Below are positions 12,508 to 25,200 of a DNA stretch of 64,000 nt, one piece after another. Source of the DNA: Turritopsis dohrnii (Eukaryota; Cnidaria; Hydrozoa; Anthoathecata; Oceaniidae); NCBI GenBank assembly GCA_027922465.2, contig BQMF02000140.1, positions 248,001 to 312,000 on the forward strand, read 5' to 3'. Every line of letters starts with the position of its first letter. Within the stretch, counting starts at the first letter, position 1. Below the pieces are notes generated by a model. The model was not told the origin of the DNA. It saw nothing but the letters and a program-made list of their open reading frames with translations, and searched no databases. The position numbers and the translations under genes were made by a program.

Positions 12508-15500
12508 ATGCCTAAATTCAGAATTCCAAAGAAATTGCATGCAGCACCAGTGGTACCAAAGCGAGCTGTCAAACACAGGATGAAGCCTCAGAATTCTGGG
12601 AAAAAGGCTACAGAAGATGTTCCTCCATCATTTCTTGACAACACTAGTGAGGAATGTGATAGTGTGGTATCAGTTCAGGCTGACATAGCCAAACAGGGAT
12701 CAATTTATCCTGAAGACAATACAGGATCATACGTAAATGAATTTATGTTAATATAGAAAATGTTATGGTTTAAGCAATTATTTGAAATTTCATTTTGTAG
12801 GTATTGCCTGATATCAAGGTTTATGGGCTAGAGTTGGTTAAAGCAGGTGGATATCATGATGTCTATGGAGATCGATCAGTTATAATTCTTCCTGATTACA
12901 ATGAAGAAAGAAAAGAGCTGATAGTAAATACATTTACAATAATAACAAACTATTTCTTCATTTACATTATTGAATTATTTCATTGTCATAATAACTTGTA
13001 AAATTCTTAGTTTAATCGAATTGTCATTTCATTGGAGCATTGGTTTGATCTTGAAATGGTTTCAGATGGTACAATAAGTGATGGTATCCAGTGTGTTCGA
13101 TCATGCTCTTGTGACATTGAAAGACAAGAGTTTCTCAAAAATCTACCTAATACTGTCTCAGAACCATATCAAAGTATGATACAATTAACTGAAACCTCAA
13201 TTACTTTTTGCTTATCTCTCTAAGAAAGTTTTAATTATTACGGTTTAAACTGTTTGTAGGGAATGATCAGTGTCTCCATGTTCAAGTCATTAAAGAAATT
13301 GGTTCTGATATCATTGATTGTAAAATCTTGTTTGTTTTTCTCTAACTCAATGTATTTGAATCTACAGTATCTCAACTTCAAATCACATCTTGTGTCTAAA
13401 AATGAAGTAAACAAGTTAATAAAATTAATGTGAAATTTTCTTGAATTTCTGTTTAGTTTATTTTGAAGAAAAATCAGAGTCTGTTGAAAGTTTCAGCAAA
13501 GATACAGAATGTGTATGTGTAATAAAATTGAACTAGTAGTAGCACTTTGCTAGTACACCTATATCGTTATGCGTCAATTCTTTTTTAGCCATTAATATGC
13601 AATTTATCTTTTGATACAAGTAAACTGGTTATCATAGTAGATAAAATCGTTGGTGTGGTGGGTACTGACTTCGCAGGATTAAAATGTTTTACTTGCTCAG
13701 TGAATAATTGTATGCACTTAAGATCAATTAAAAAGTTCGATCTTTCCGAGTCTGCAACACCTGCATGTGTTTCTGAGTTTTTTTGAGACAATCAGTTATG
13801 GGCCAAGAACTAAAAGAAAATCAAATAAAATTTCTGTCAATAAAATACCATTCACACCAAATGGTAAGTACAAAGATGCTTTACGCTTTACAACGACGAA
13901 CAAAAATTTCACCACTATTTCCAATGAGAATTACTTAGTGCTTAATGGTGACTTGTTTTTGGAACCATGCACTGATCCTGGTGGTCACCTCATTGATGAA
14001 GAGAATCACGTTGATTCTAAAGTTACCGAACTGGTCACCATGAATGAAGTACATAAATGTATTGGTAAGTGAACGTTATATCATTATAATATAATGCTAA
14101 GCCGAATTGTTTATTTTGGTGTATTGTTTGTTATGAAACAAACTGTATAAAACTGCATATAAATTCTGAATCTCTTCATTTCAGTGTACAAACATGCTTG
14201 CAAAAGGGACAGTTGCGAGGCAACAACAATATTTGATGGTTTTGTACAGGCAATATTACATCTCGAAAATATATGCATTACTCATTTAATGCTTCGAGAT
14301 TACTTACATCACTTTCTAATGGGCAATGGGTAATTTCTCTTGTGAATTAGTATCTTTTGTTTCGAAAAGGGTATATTAATTTTAAAAACTTGTTTTTTTG
14401 TTAAGAATGATACATGGCTGCATTTTATAATTTTCAACTAACTGATTTAACTTTTAGCGTGACTCTTGTTGGATACTACAAGGTTTGGAAGAACAGACAG
14501 AAAGATTTGTGTGGTATTGAACTACCTTCTAGCTCTTTCAATTACGATAATTGGCGAATGTCGTGGTATTCTTTTATCAGCCTGCTGGATATCGATTTTT
14601 CGGTGGGTTTCCAATGCAGCCTTTGCGGAAGAGAACCAAGTATTGTTGTTTGCGATGCAACCAGCTTAGGATTCCAAAGAAAATTTGCGCATGCTGCATT
14701 CAAAGACAAGAGCCTATCCGAAACGTTAACTGTAATTCCTCGAATGTCGTAAGTAATTTGGTTTGAAATACAAAACTCACAAAACGTACGCGCGTATCTG
14801 TACATTCATTTCGATGTTATTGGAACAATTCTTCTATAGAGAACATAAAATGAGGGTGGCGATAAATTCACTAGACGTTAGAAGGCGCTTGACGCAATGG
14901 TGTAATTCTCCCCAGAAAACATCGCAAAAGATAAGTCAGGATTTATCACACTATCCTGAAATTCATGAAGCCTTTCTTTGGACAGCAGACAAATACAAAG
15001 GAGCTATTCCTGTTGGTATTTTGATGTTTTTCAAATGCCTTAGTTCATCATCACCAGTTTGTTCTTACCTTCCATGTTCTGACGACAATTTTAATATTCT
15101 TGATGCCATCTTCCAAACAGGTTTTAAAACCCAGTCCTCCAGAATGTCCGAATTATATCAAAGACTTCCTATGTTTTATAAACTTCTTGTGAGCATTGAC
15201 AGTCTTCGTTTACCGTTGGAATGGAAACCAGTTACTTATTACCTTATCGGAATTTCTCGGCGAACATTTCCAGTTAATAACATTCCTGATAATGTATGCA
15301 ATCTAGAAAGCCACTTCCTATCTTTTTTTCCATCTTTACCTATGGTAAGACGCCGTGGAAATTTTGCTATGGATAAGAACAAAGAAGAAAAACTATGTTC
15401 TAAGAAATATACAAGTCACAAACATTTAACTTCCGGGATATTTACAGTGTACTGCATCCATGTTTAGCGAACTTAAATCTACTCATTCATACATTGGAAT

Positions 15501-16380
15501 TTAAATATTTTTTATTGATCATTATCATTAGTTTGTACTTTTTTATAAATATTTACTCTTGGTTATTATTTAGGAGTATGCTATGGTTTTGAAGCCATGG
15601 AGTCATCAGAATCTGTCAATGTTCCTTTCACAATTTACAGAACTCGATTTAAGAAAGGTGAATAAGTACTTTTATCTATTTAATCTTTGGTTCGAGAGCA
15701 TTTAAATGTGTGCGTGCTATTATTATTATTGTGATTTTGTATATTTATTTGTCAGCACCATCTGTAATCATTTATGATAACGCTTGCAACCTGCACGCCT
15801 ATTGCTTAAATAGAGACCCAGCTTTCTTTAAAGATACCATATTTGTTGTAGATAGATTCCATTGGTATAATCATTCAGGTAAAGAATTTTATTAGTCAGA
15901 CCATTTTCCCACTTTACCGGAATGCTATTGGAGCGATTCAAAAGGCATCGGAGAGACTTTCTATTTCCACTTGCTTTGATCCAGGTAAAGTAACGGAAAG
16001 AGTATGCTCCACTCTAATGTTGAAACGGTAGCAGTTTGTTTGCTCACTCTAATAAGTTTTTTCATTGGACATTGAAGTGGAAAGGAGTCGACTAGTTTTC
16101 CAATATGTGTGTATGTATATATACATAATTTAACATTAATCTGGTACCACATGTTTGCGTTGTAGGATGTTCAGAGGGTTACAATATTCGTAACTATCCT
16201 ACATTAGCACGAGTTAACAGCGAGGTGAATGAACAGCAAAACTCGACAACAAAAAAGCTCAAGACGCAGTTGTCTTACATGACACCAGAAAACTTCAAGA
16301 ATCATTGCGTTTTGTTTTTTTGGCATAGAAATAATTTGAAAGAAGGGCAAATTAAAAGAAATGTTTCTGCACTTATATGA
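12508..16380 (+). CDS. KDZ-superfamily transposase, about 13 exons
   Basis: Catalytic protein of a cut-and-paste DNA transposon of the Kyakuja-Dileera-Zisupton class. Exons I can fix: 12508-12729, 12801-12923, 13011-13173, from 13260, about 13785-14066, 14185-14330, about 14454-14748, 14840-15461, 15574-15657, 15756-15878 and 16166-16380 (stop). Exons between 13330 and 13780 are uncertain. Family signs in order: cysteine pairs near the N-terminus (CVRSCSC, CKRDSC), a GFQCSLCGREPSIVVCDATS block, YDNACNLHAYCLNRDP plus VDRFHWYNHSG (acidic and histidine core residues), then CSEGYNIRNY and a C-terminal NSTTKKLK-type block. The start is the first ATG of exon 1. Most junctions keep phase, but the exon ending at 15461 joins the next only if one base is missing at the donor (CATGTTTAG, perhaps once CATGGTTTAG), so this copy may be damaged. 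The converging gene at 22.3-26.5 kb may belong to the same element. Confidence 0.85.
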
Positions 16381-18012
16381 TCCATTTATTGTTTCTTTAA
16401 AACTTATTTTCAGTCATTGGGAACTTGTATTGTATAGCGAACTTCCAACTTGTTCACTAGTTTTGTGTTTATCGTTCGTACAATTTGAGAATGATAGTTA
16501 CTTATTCCTCTTCTCTATATCTCATTATGCTTCAGTGATAAACGGTGTCGTTGCCCCCTTTTCCCGATCTTTTATCTAACAAGTGCTTTGCTCTAGCCGA
16601 TATACGATAGAAACTTGCTTTTACTACAAAGTATTTAGCATAATGATGAGTGATTTTATGTCAATACGTAAGGTTCGATATATGATATACCTGTAGGTCA
16701 CAGTAGTTATAGTTTGTAACGTCTTCAAATTGTTGTCACCTGGAATAATTCAATGAAAACTTCAACCTTGAAGTTATGTTTATTATTATGTAGGACTATT
16801 TGTCTATTTTAAGGAAACAAGGTCCTTTCTTTTCAAACTATGTCTAGAATTCAATGAAAAAATTTCAAACCATGCCAGTTTAACGTTATCAGCTCGCAAA
16901 GGGCTTTTATGAAATACGGTTCTAATGAACTATTTCAGTTTACAATTAAAAAACGTGATTTGACAACAGTAGATTCCTGATAGTTAGAACGCTCAATTGC
17001 CTGAAGTTTCTCATAAGAGATTCAGAGGCTCGACCAAATACTTCGCAATATACGCCATGTTTATTTAAATAAACTGGAGTTCACTGCAAAGTAACTCCCG
17101 TAACGGTTACTGGAAGTTGATTAAAAGGAAAAAATAGTGATGTGCGATAATAACACGATTAAATAATATAATAATGCAATGTATATAGGCACTCAGCTAA
17201 GATAATATTTAATTTTTATAATATCTGAACTGCAGTTTATATTGCGAGTTAGTTTTTCGATTATTGTATGATTTCAAGCTGTATCGAAACTCAATTAGAG
17301 ATGGAAAAGACCACGAAGACTTGAAGTCCTAATGCCTTTTGACTGTATAAAATTCTTTAGTCATTTCCTGGAACGTACCCCCTTCATATTATACTGAAAG
17401 ATAAAGATAAGCCAAAATCATTCATCAAACATTTCTGCTTATGAAAACGCGTATACAACAGTCTTTGGTTTTTCGTGGGAATCCCATTAGAAAAAACCAA
17501 GGAACAAAATAAAGTTACATTAAACCTCCTTTACAATCCACACACTTTTACATGGTATCATAGGATTGGACTGATCAAGATGTATGTTTGAGCCGAAAAT
17601 AAATAAGGAGATATTATGACGTCATCAAAATATTTGATCGATGATACCGGGTCACAAAGGTTAACCGTGGATAGATGATCTCGTGCATTTTTTTATCAGT
17701 TCTCGAGTTCTTTGGGATTTTTATAATTCCTGCTCCTGCACTCCAACCCTTCAATATAAGGAAGAATAAACCTTCCTGGAGTTAATATCTATATTTCCAA
17801 ATCATAACTTAAATATAGAATATAATTGCTGACGGCTCTCTTGATCTTCTACGATATTTGTTGCTGTTTCCACGAAGAAAACGCCTAAAATTGTGCCAAA
17901 AAAAGTATAACATTACTTCAAGTGATTTACCGGCTATTTTCTTAGTGTGTTGCTATTTGGTCGATAAGCACTAAAGTCTTCGTTATTCTATTACATCAAT
18001 ATACCATTCTTA
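16381..18012. other. Non-coding stretch
   Basis: No gene seen. At 17590-17760 there is a decayed relative of the GACGTCATC-containing repeat in Helitron unit 3. The terminal region of the KDZ element may lie here, but I could not identify inverted ends. Confidence 0.5.
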
Positions 18013-18085
18013 TTGAATAAGCCAGAGATTATCATGTCATGAACAAGCGAGTTTATTTGGGTTACGTTTCGACAGCCAAGTCTTG
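18013..18085 (-). repeat. Penelope-like pseudo-LTR fragment, inverted copy
   Basis: This stretch is the reverse complement of 19832-19912 with some mismatches. Read on the minus strand both copies share TGTCGAAACGTA, then CCCAAATAA and TCATGACA. GAAACGTA resembles the 3' core of the hammerhead ribozymes found in Penelope-like elements, but the CTGANGA core is not intact. Confidence 0.5.
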
Positions 18086-18104
18086 AAGATCAGCGTAATA
18101 TATT

Positions 18105-18455
18105 ATCTATGAAATCCCTTGCAAGGATTGTGATGCTGTTTACATCGATGAAACAAAAAGAAAGTTTAAGCAACGTGCTCAGGAACATATGAGGGCCGTA
18201 CGCAAATGGTGATATGGATAAAAACGAGATAGCGGACCATAGGTGGAATAAAGATCATGCTATATAGACTGGGAAAATAAATAGTTCATAGATCGATGGA
18301 CGGCCAGGGTGAAAAAGACAATAAATGGCATTGATCGATGGAATCATATTAACAGTATCTCATACCAACTCCCTGAGATATGGTTGCCGGCAATACGAAA
18401 AGCAGAAGGTCAAGGTGAAGATCAAGGGGATCTTATCATTGAGAAACTTTTATGC
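18105..18455 (+). pseudogene. Penelope-like GIY-YIG endonuclease fragment
   Basis: A decayed reading frame translates to YEIPCKDCDAVYIDETKRKF, then QRAQEHMRAV, and after frameshifts WTGRVKKTINGIDRWNHINS. This matches the C-terminal GIY-YIG domain of Penelope-like retroelements, with the YIG glycine changed to D and several frame breaks. The reverse transcriptase part is missing, so this is a dead fragment. The LINE piece at 18.8-19.6 kb lies between it and its presumed 3' end at 19832-19912. Confidence 0.7.
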
Positions 18456-18779
18456 TAGTTCTTGTTGAGACATTTCAAAATTTATTACGTAGAGGGAATA
18501 CTAAGAAATATGTTTACAATTTATCTTTAAAAGAGCAATTGGTCGTAAGATAAAACGCGTATTGAAAATATTGTTCCATGTTGTCACAGTGCTGAAGGAG
18601 CATAACCTTAAGTTTATATAAATCGTGAAATGTGGATGGCCTAGTTTTAGTTTTGCACTTATACATATAAAACATAGAATTTGGTAAACGTTAATTTGAT
18701 AGATTTGAGATCGTCAAAAAGTGGTTTAACATTTTCATTTGCATTTTGTAATGTATAACATGCATAGCATGTTTTTGAA

Positions 18780-19640
18780 GTCGATTAAAAGGCAACAATT
18801 TTGATTTGGACGTAGCTACTAGCCCAAGCAATATTTGCATAATATAAGTGGGAATAAATAAACGCATAATACAGTTGCATTAGCAGTTGTTTCGTCAATA
18901 AGGGTCTTGCCTTATATGATATACCAATACATTTAGAAACTTTAGTGGTAACAGTTTCGATTTGTCTTTTCCATAAAAGGGTTTCATCTAACAGAACTCC
19001 CAGAAATTTAAGTACAGCTTGCCTTTTAATGCAAGTATTGTCGAATTTTATTTCCGGAATAATCGTTGGAATGAACCTCTTTTTATTAGACGGATGGAAA
19101 ATAGAATACTTTGTTTTGCTTATATTTAATGACAGCCTATTTGCTTTAAGCCATTCAGCTACTTTAGTAAGATCTAACGTCATTGTTGAAAAAAGTTCTG
19201 CAAAGTTTTTGGGGGAATAAAATAAATTTGTATCATCAGCAAACATTTGCTTGTGTAAGTTTTATAGAGGATTTATAAAGATCATTCACGTATATAAGGA
19301 ATAGTAATGGCCCTAAGATTGACCCTTGGCAACTCCACATGTAATATCTAGTGATTTTGTAATTTTTCCGTGTCCATACGCAATATATTGTTTTCGATTT
19401 CTCAATTAAGTTTTTCTAAGAGTATGTTTGTGGTCCACCATATCAAAAGCTTTTGACAGATCTTTGAATACACCAACAGTGAACTTACCTTGTGAGAAGA
19501 AGCAGTTATTTCATCTACTAGTTTCAGGATAGCATGTTCAGTAGAAGTATTTTTTTGAAAACCGAACTGTTTAGAGTATTTATGATGTGTTAAGTAGTTG
19601 TATACCTTGTTGTACATAATCTTTTATAGGATTTTCGTAA
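18780..19640 (-). pseudogene. CR1/jockey-type LINE reverse transcriptase fragment
   Basis: Two open stretches on the minus strand are parts of one reverse transcriptase. 19402-19617 encodes QFGFQKNTSTEHAILKLVDE (RT motif 2 region) and 18785-19246 encodes the catalytic MFADDTNLF followed by the thumb-like LKANRLSLNISKTK block. The segment between them (GVAKGSILGP region) has frame breaks. Endonuclease, ORF1 and the 3' UTR are missing. It is probably nested in the older Penelope-like fragment. Confidence 0.85.
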
Positions 19641-19831
19641 TAACATCTAAATGATTGCGAACATTTAGAAAGGTACATCTACGTCCGGAAGTCTTCGTAG
19701 ATAAAATTTAATTACCTTTGATTAGTAATTAATAAGTAATAGCTGATTGGTTGATTTTTATGTACTTTGCTCCTATAATCAACACCTCGATCCGCATTAA
19801 GCCGAAAACTAATTTCCTTTTTTGCCCGTTC

Positions 19832-19912
19832 ATGACAGCGCAGCTGTCGAAACGTAGCCCAAATAATCTCGCTTGTTCATGACACGATAAACTCTGACTT
19901 ATTCAATTCTAG
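19832..19912 (+). repeat. Penelope-like pseudo-LTR fragment, direct copy
   Basis: Contains a perfect GACAGC-GCA-GCTGTC hairpin followed by GAAACGTAG. This is the layout of stem II plus the GAA-ACGU core of Penelope-element hammerheads, but the upstream core reads TTCATGA instead of CTGANGA, so activity is doubtful. Inverted partner at 18013-18085. Confidence 0.5.
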
Positions 19913-19926
19913 TGAATCCGTCTGCT

Positions 19927-20003
19927 GAAGTGAATCCGTAAAAGATTGTTACTCTGGATACTTTCAACATAAAAAGTATCCGGATTAGAAACTTTGATTC
20001 ACT
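19927..20003. repeat. Short foldback (hairpin) repeat
   Basis: AAGTGAATCCG...GGATACTTT on the left pairs with AAGTATCC...GATTCACTT on the right, forming an imperfect hairpin about 75 bp long, as a tiny MITE or solo end would. Confidence 0.6.
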
Positions 20004-22296
20004 TAGAAATTGAAATTTGTAAAAGAAGGTTTTTACCAACTGCTGTTCATCATTCCGTGATTTTATTTTTTGTCCTTTTTTGATCATAGATACGCACGGG
20101 GACACAGACACAAAATGGAAAAAATCCAACACATCTTTACACGGGATATTAGTTATTTTCTAATCCAGTAATTCCAACAAAAACTTATTTTTTGCTTCCT
20201 CGCATGAAAATTTCGCGGTTTTGCAACCGGGTTCGGACAAATTATTTGTTTCCGTCAACAGAGAAACTAATACCACAGACCTTTTGACTTGTTTTTCCCG
20301 GTCTCCCAATCAGCAAAGAAAATCTCCCAATGGTTCCATACCATCCCCAGTTTCTTCAAAAATCTCATGTTTTCTAATTGTGTTGACTTCTGGTTTCGGA
20401 TCCAATTTGTCTACACAAAATGCCTTCGCACTACTTTCAATGGCTCATGCGCGTTGAAAATAGTTGGAATGACGTGATTTCCGTTCGTTATTTTTGTTTT
20501 AGAGTAGATGTTTCTAACATTGTCTTAGGAGCGATTCGGTTTAGACGAAATTTATTTTCTCTCCGTTAGCTTTTGTTTTGATGACAATTAAGTGATGGCA
20601 TGAAGTTTTTGCGCTTGTAGTAACTATTTTTCATCTAACCTGCGGGTTGTATTTGAGAGCGCCTTCCTAATCGAGAAAATACCGTGTGTATGAAAAATCC
20701 GGATTTAGTAACTATTAAAATACAAAGAAAATCCGGGATTTTCATACATATATAAAAAAGCGATAATGAAATGAAAAATTTCGGGTATTAATATATTTTT
20801 CTACTATGTGAACTACCATTAGCTAACTGTATTTTAAACTAAATTGAATGACAAAAAAGGAAAACCTGTGAAACTAAAATGACGGCGAAATTTACTTGCC
20901 GCAAAAATTTCATGCAATCAAGTGCATTCTAGTAAAAGTCAAAGTCAGTCTAGAAATTACACACGAAGTTTTGGCAATTTAAGGCGGTAGTTGGTGGGAA
21001 TTATCAACATGCCTTATGAAGTTGGAATTTGAAGTATGAAGGGAATTTAAGTATTTTATGCTCTGGAAGATATTTAAAGCTTTCTTTCACCATCTTGCCA
21101 CAGGACTTAACGCGCACGAGGTGATAAATATTGAGTAAGCCTCTTTAACCAGAGGGCAGTTAGAAAAGTTCCAATACGAAAAGCGCATTGGGGGTGAGAA
21201 AAGCAATTCTAAAGCACGAGAATGGGTGTCTCCACACTAATAGTTATCGGTATACTAAACATCTGTGTAACTTCGAAAAATGCTGTTAGGAGCACTGGAA
21301 AATACGCAATATCTGAACAGTAGGATACAAAGATCATAAAGTTCTTCAGCTATTGTTTGTTATTAAATAAATACGCTAAATACAATAGATGGAACTCAAC
21401 TAGGATGGTTTCCAATCCATCAAATAAAGAAGCAATGTTTCAAAAACAACAAAAAAGCAAAGAACTAAAAGAAGACGACATCTGATGGATGAAAAGGTTT
21501 TTCGTATTCGTGCCAAGAAAGTGCAAATCTGGCAAACTTTGGACTAAATTATTAAGTGTCGACTTTATAAATTTTTCAATTTTTGGCTAACAAAGGGCAA
21601 ATTAGTTGTAATTGGAGCTAAACATTGAAATACCTCCAATTTTAAGGAAAATCTGGATGTAGAATAATTTAATAGCGGTGCTTAATGATCTGGTTCTATC
21701 AAGGAAACATTAACTATGGAATAGTAAAGACAAATCAGCGTCATTTTGTTTGTGACTCGATGAAATCTTTATATTGTTGTTATCGATTTGAGACTCTCTT
21801 CTTTCTCTTCTCTCTCTTTACTGAAGCAATAAATAGGTATTGCTTGAACAATAGCGCTCTATAATCAATGGTGAGGCTGAAAGTTTTTTACTCATGATGA
21901 TAATAATTGCCTATAAGAAAAGGAAAAACATTAAGGCAACACGCAAACTAACCAATTTGAGTCATTTTTCAGAAACATACTTACTTAGGTATGAGGTAAT
22001 CATGATAAAGTATCTCGATTTGTTTATTTATATTTGAGAATGTACAAAGGATTGATTCGACATCATAACGCTTTATGGCACTTTGCAGGGCCATTTTGAT
22101 AAGGGCAATCTATGAAAAAGAAAAAGTAACAAGAAATTAGTCGTTTTCTCGCCCAAAATTTTCAGCCAAATTATTAAAGAGAATATATGTTCACTTGCAA
22201 AAGTGCGTAATATTTTTATTCACTGCACTGTCTAGTTTGTCAAGTTAATGACAATTTCTTGACATAACAATTCCTTAGACTCGGTAGGTAAAGTAG
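20004..22296. other. Non-coding stretch with one small hairpin
   Basis: I see no gene. At 20689-20753 TATGAAAAATCCGGATTT pairs with AAATCCGGGATTTTCATA around a 25-bp loop. The remainder is AT-rich and unstructured to my reading. Confidence 0.5.
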
Positions 22297-25200
22297 CTAT
22301 ATTACCACTTGTTCATCAACTGTTCGAAACCACTCATTAATTTCAATTAAAGCATCTTCATCACCTTTAACGTAACGAATGAACGCATTCAAGCGTCCAC
22401 AGCGTTGTTTATACGTGAGTTTACTTTTAAGCGACAACTAAACAAATGAAGTAATAAGTAAATCATTGTTCTTTTATTTGATAGGATATTCTCATGTCAA
22501 AATACTTACAATTATGTCTTTTTCAAAACGGTGGAACGAGGCTCCAACTTCTTCTAGATCGTTCAGCCAATTAATTCTACATTAAAAATGGGATAAAAAA
22601 GTATTAAATACTAATTTGATGCAGTTAATACTTGCAAAATTACATTTTATGGAAAACAGATGCAGGAGTGTACTCGCTAACCTTTCATTAACGCTATCAA
22701 TTAAATGACACCCACAGTGGTACTTATCCTTTGACACAACTTGAACGCATATGTCGTGATAATATAATTCGCAGTAGTTACACTTCACAAGGTGCGAACA
22801 TGTGAAGGCTTTACAGAATATACCAGCCCAACATTCCTCCCTATTCATAGATGGTTCACATCTTTGCAATGAAACGAAGTGATTTGCGCCACTAGTCATA
22901 TTGAATCGGTGACCTAACTCAAAAAAATATTTTCAAAAAACATATCAGTAAAATCATGCGTAACTATTTACCAAAAATCTTTGGCTAAAAATTTATATCC
23001 TTGTAAATGAAAATGTTTTTAGTAAACAAAACACACTCACTGGTTGCAAGTATAGAAACAATTGCCCAAGTAGGGCTTTCTTCATCATACCGGAATTCTC
23101 CAGCAAGATACTGGTGGGCATGCAGATCTCGATGGAGAAATAACTTTACTGAACTGCGACTAAACTGACACAACCAGTAAAGTTGCAAAACACCTATAAA
23201 GCAAATTCGTTTTGCATCGAGTTATTGCTTAAAGAGTAGCAATTACTAATAGCTATACCTGAAGGTTTTCCATTTACAGAATGGTATTCGATTTCTTTAA
23301 CATATTCATCTCTGATAGACGATTTTGAAAACGTTGACGCGTCCCCACAAACAAAGCCAAGTTTACCAGCAAGTACCTTGTCTGCTAAAATCTATTATTT
23401 AGGAAAGTTATATAACGCATGATTTAAACAAAACGTAAAATCATGAAGTTTTAAAATGTATGCTCTTACCATAATTTTACGGTCTTGTTATTGGCAGTTC
23501 TGTCAAAGTATAAGCGTTTGTCAACATGAGTTATGTAGTAAGTAAACGTAAGTCGTTACGGTTGTATAGGAGAATTTTCACTTCTTTTGGAAGAATGTCA
23601 TAACTATACAATGCGATTGCTACCTTGTCAACTATTTCATCAACTTTTATAGAAGCTGTGACTAAGGATCCCAACTTCAGAAACGCCCAGTGCTTGTCTA
23701 CGCCAAATAAACTCTGTGAAACAGCACGATACAGGCAGTTTCCATCACCTTTGGTGATAACTGGTTCGTGATAAATTAATGGATTACCACTTCTTTGCCT
23801 AAACATAACAGATGCATGCTCCAGGACGAAGAAACATTGTTAACACGTTAATAAAAGCATAACATACCAAATTTGCACGTTATCTGGCCTAGTCACTTTT
23901 TCACAAAAGGCCTCTTGCTGAAGTTTTCCTAACTTCTTTTCTAGCTGTGTGAACAAAGCCTGTAGATTTTCCATTTCCTTTACTTGCTGGCACACTTCAA
24001 TGCAAAGATCTTCTGGAAATTCCTATGACATTACGGAGATAAGATTGTGTAAAGGATATAAAAATAATAGTTTTAATTAGGAACAGGAGGGATTATTTCT
24101 CCTACTCACCCTCGTGTAAAGGTATTTTAATGACGTTCGATTTGAAGTTGAAAATACTTCATCTGCATCAACAACCTGCTCTGTATTGACCACTTCAAAG
24201 TCTTCATCAATGTCGTGCTCCGGCAGGAGATAATCTCTATTTTCTGCAATAAAAGCCTCGATGACCAGAGAACAATCAGAAGAAGCCAGCTTGTTTTGCC
24301 CTGTGGGATTTCCAAATGAAATTTCAGCTGGCCACCAATCCGGGGCAGGAAGTTTCCATGAAACTTTCCCACCGCCTATGAGCAAAAATAGCTGTTAATT
24401 TATTCAAATTTAAAGTATGTATAAAGACTTCATCCGATATTGATTTCCTATCATTAATGTATCCAGTATCATTAAGCAAGTGTAAACTGAAAATCTGACA
24501 ACGACCAAGTGTAAAACAGACCAACAAAATTTTTCAAAGAAGTACAATACATGCATTTACTAACAACTTATCTTGACAATTTCCCTGATTATTTCTCGCT
24601 TCTTATGAACGTTGAGTTCTCGCCAGTTGTCATCAATGTTAATAGCACTTGTTGTTTCTAATACACAATTTTCGTATTACTGTTTTAATATCATAAGCTT
24701 CAAGGCTAATGTTCTTAGTTGTGCAACATCTTTGTTTACAAGGTCTCCACCGTATATACATTGTGGCAAAATAACCAATGTAAATAAAGTGGAACTGAAT
24801 ACAGATTATTTATAAATAACATTCATAAACTTAGGGTATTTTCAAGGAAGCATTTGACAAATAAAGTTTCAATTAAACTCTAATATGACTCTATTATATT
24901 ACCTTTTGAAATTTCATGATCATCCGTGATGTTAACATATTTGGAAAATAATTCCATCACGGTTTTATCTTGGCAAAACCTCTTCATTGAAGTATTATTA
25001 CCTATTTAAGAACCATAATGATAAGTTAAACATATGATAGAATATAATGTATAGAATAACTAATTGAAAGATACCATGGTAGCGAATTTGACCATTGAAG
25101 AAGGATATAAAACAAGCTGGTGTCCTACAAAGTTGGTACCAATTATCCATCTGAAATAATTAAAAATTCATCAAGACACTTCTCGGACAAGGCATAAAAT

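Noticed and set aside
19832..19912. Active hammerhead ribozyme
   Set aside because: Stem II and GAAACGTA are present, but the CTGANGA core is changed to TTCATGA.
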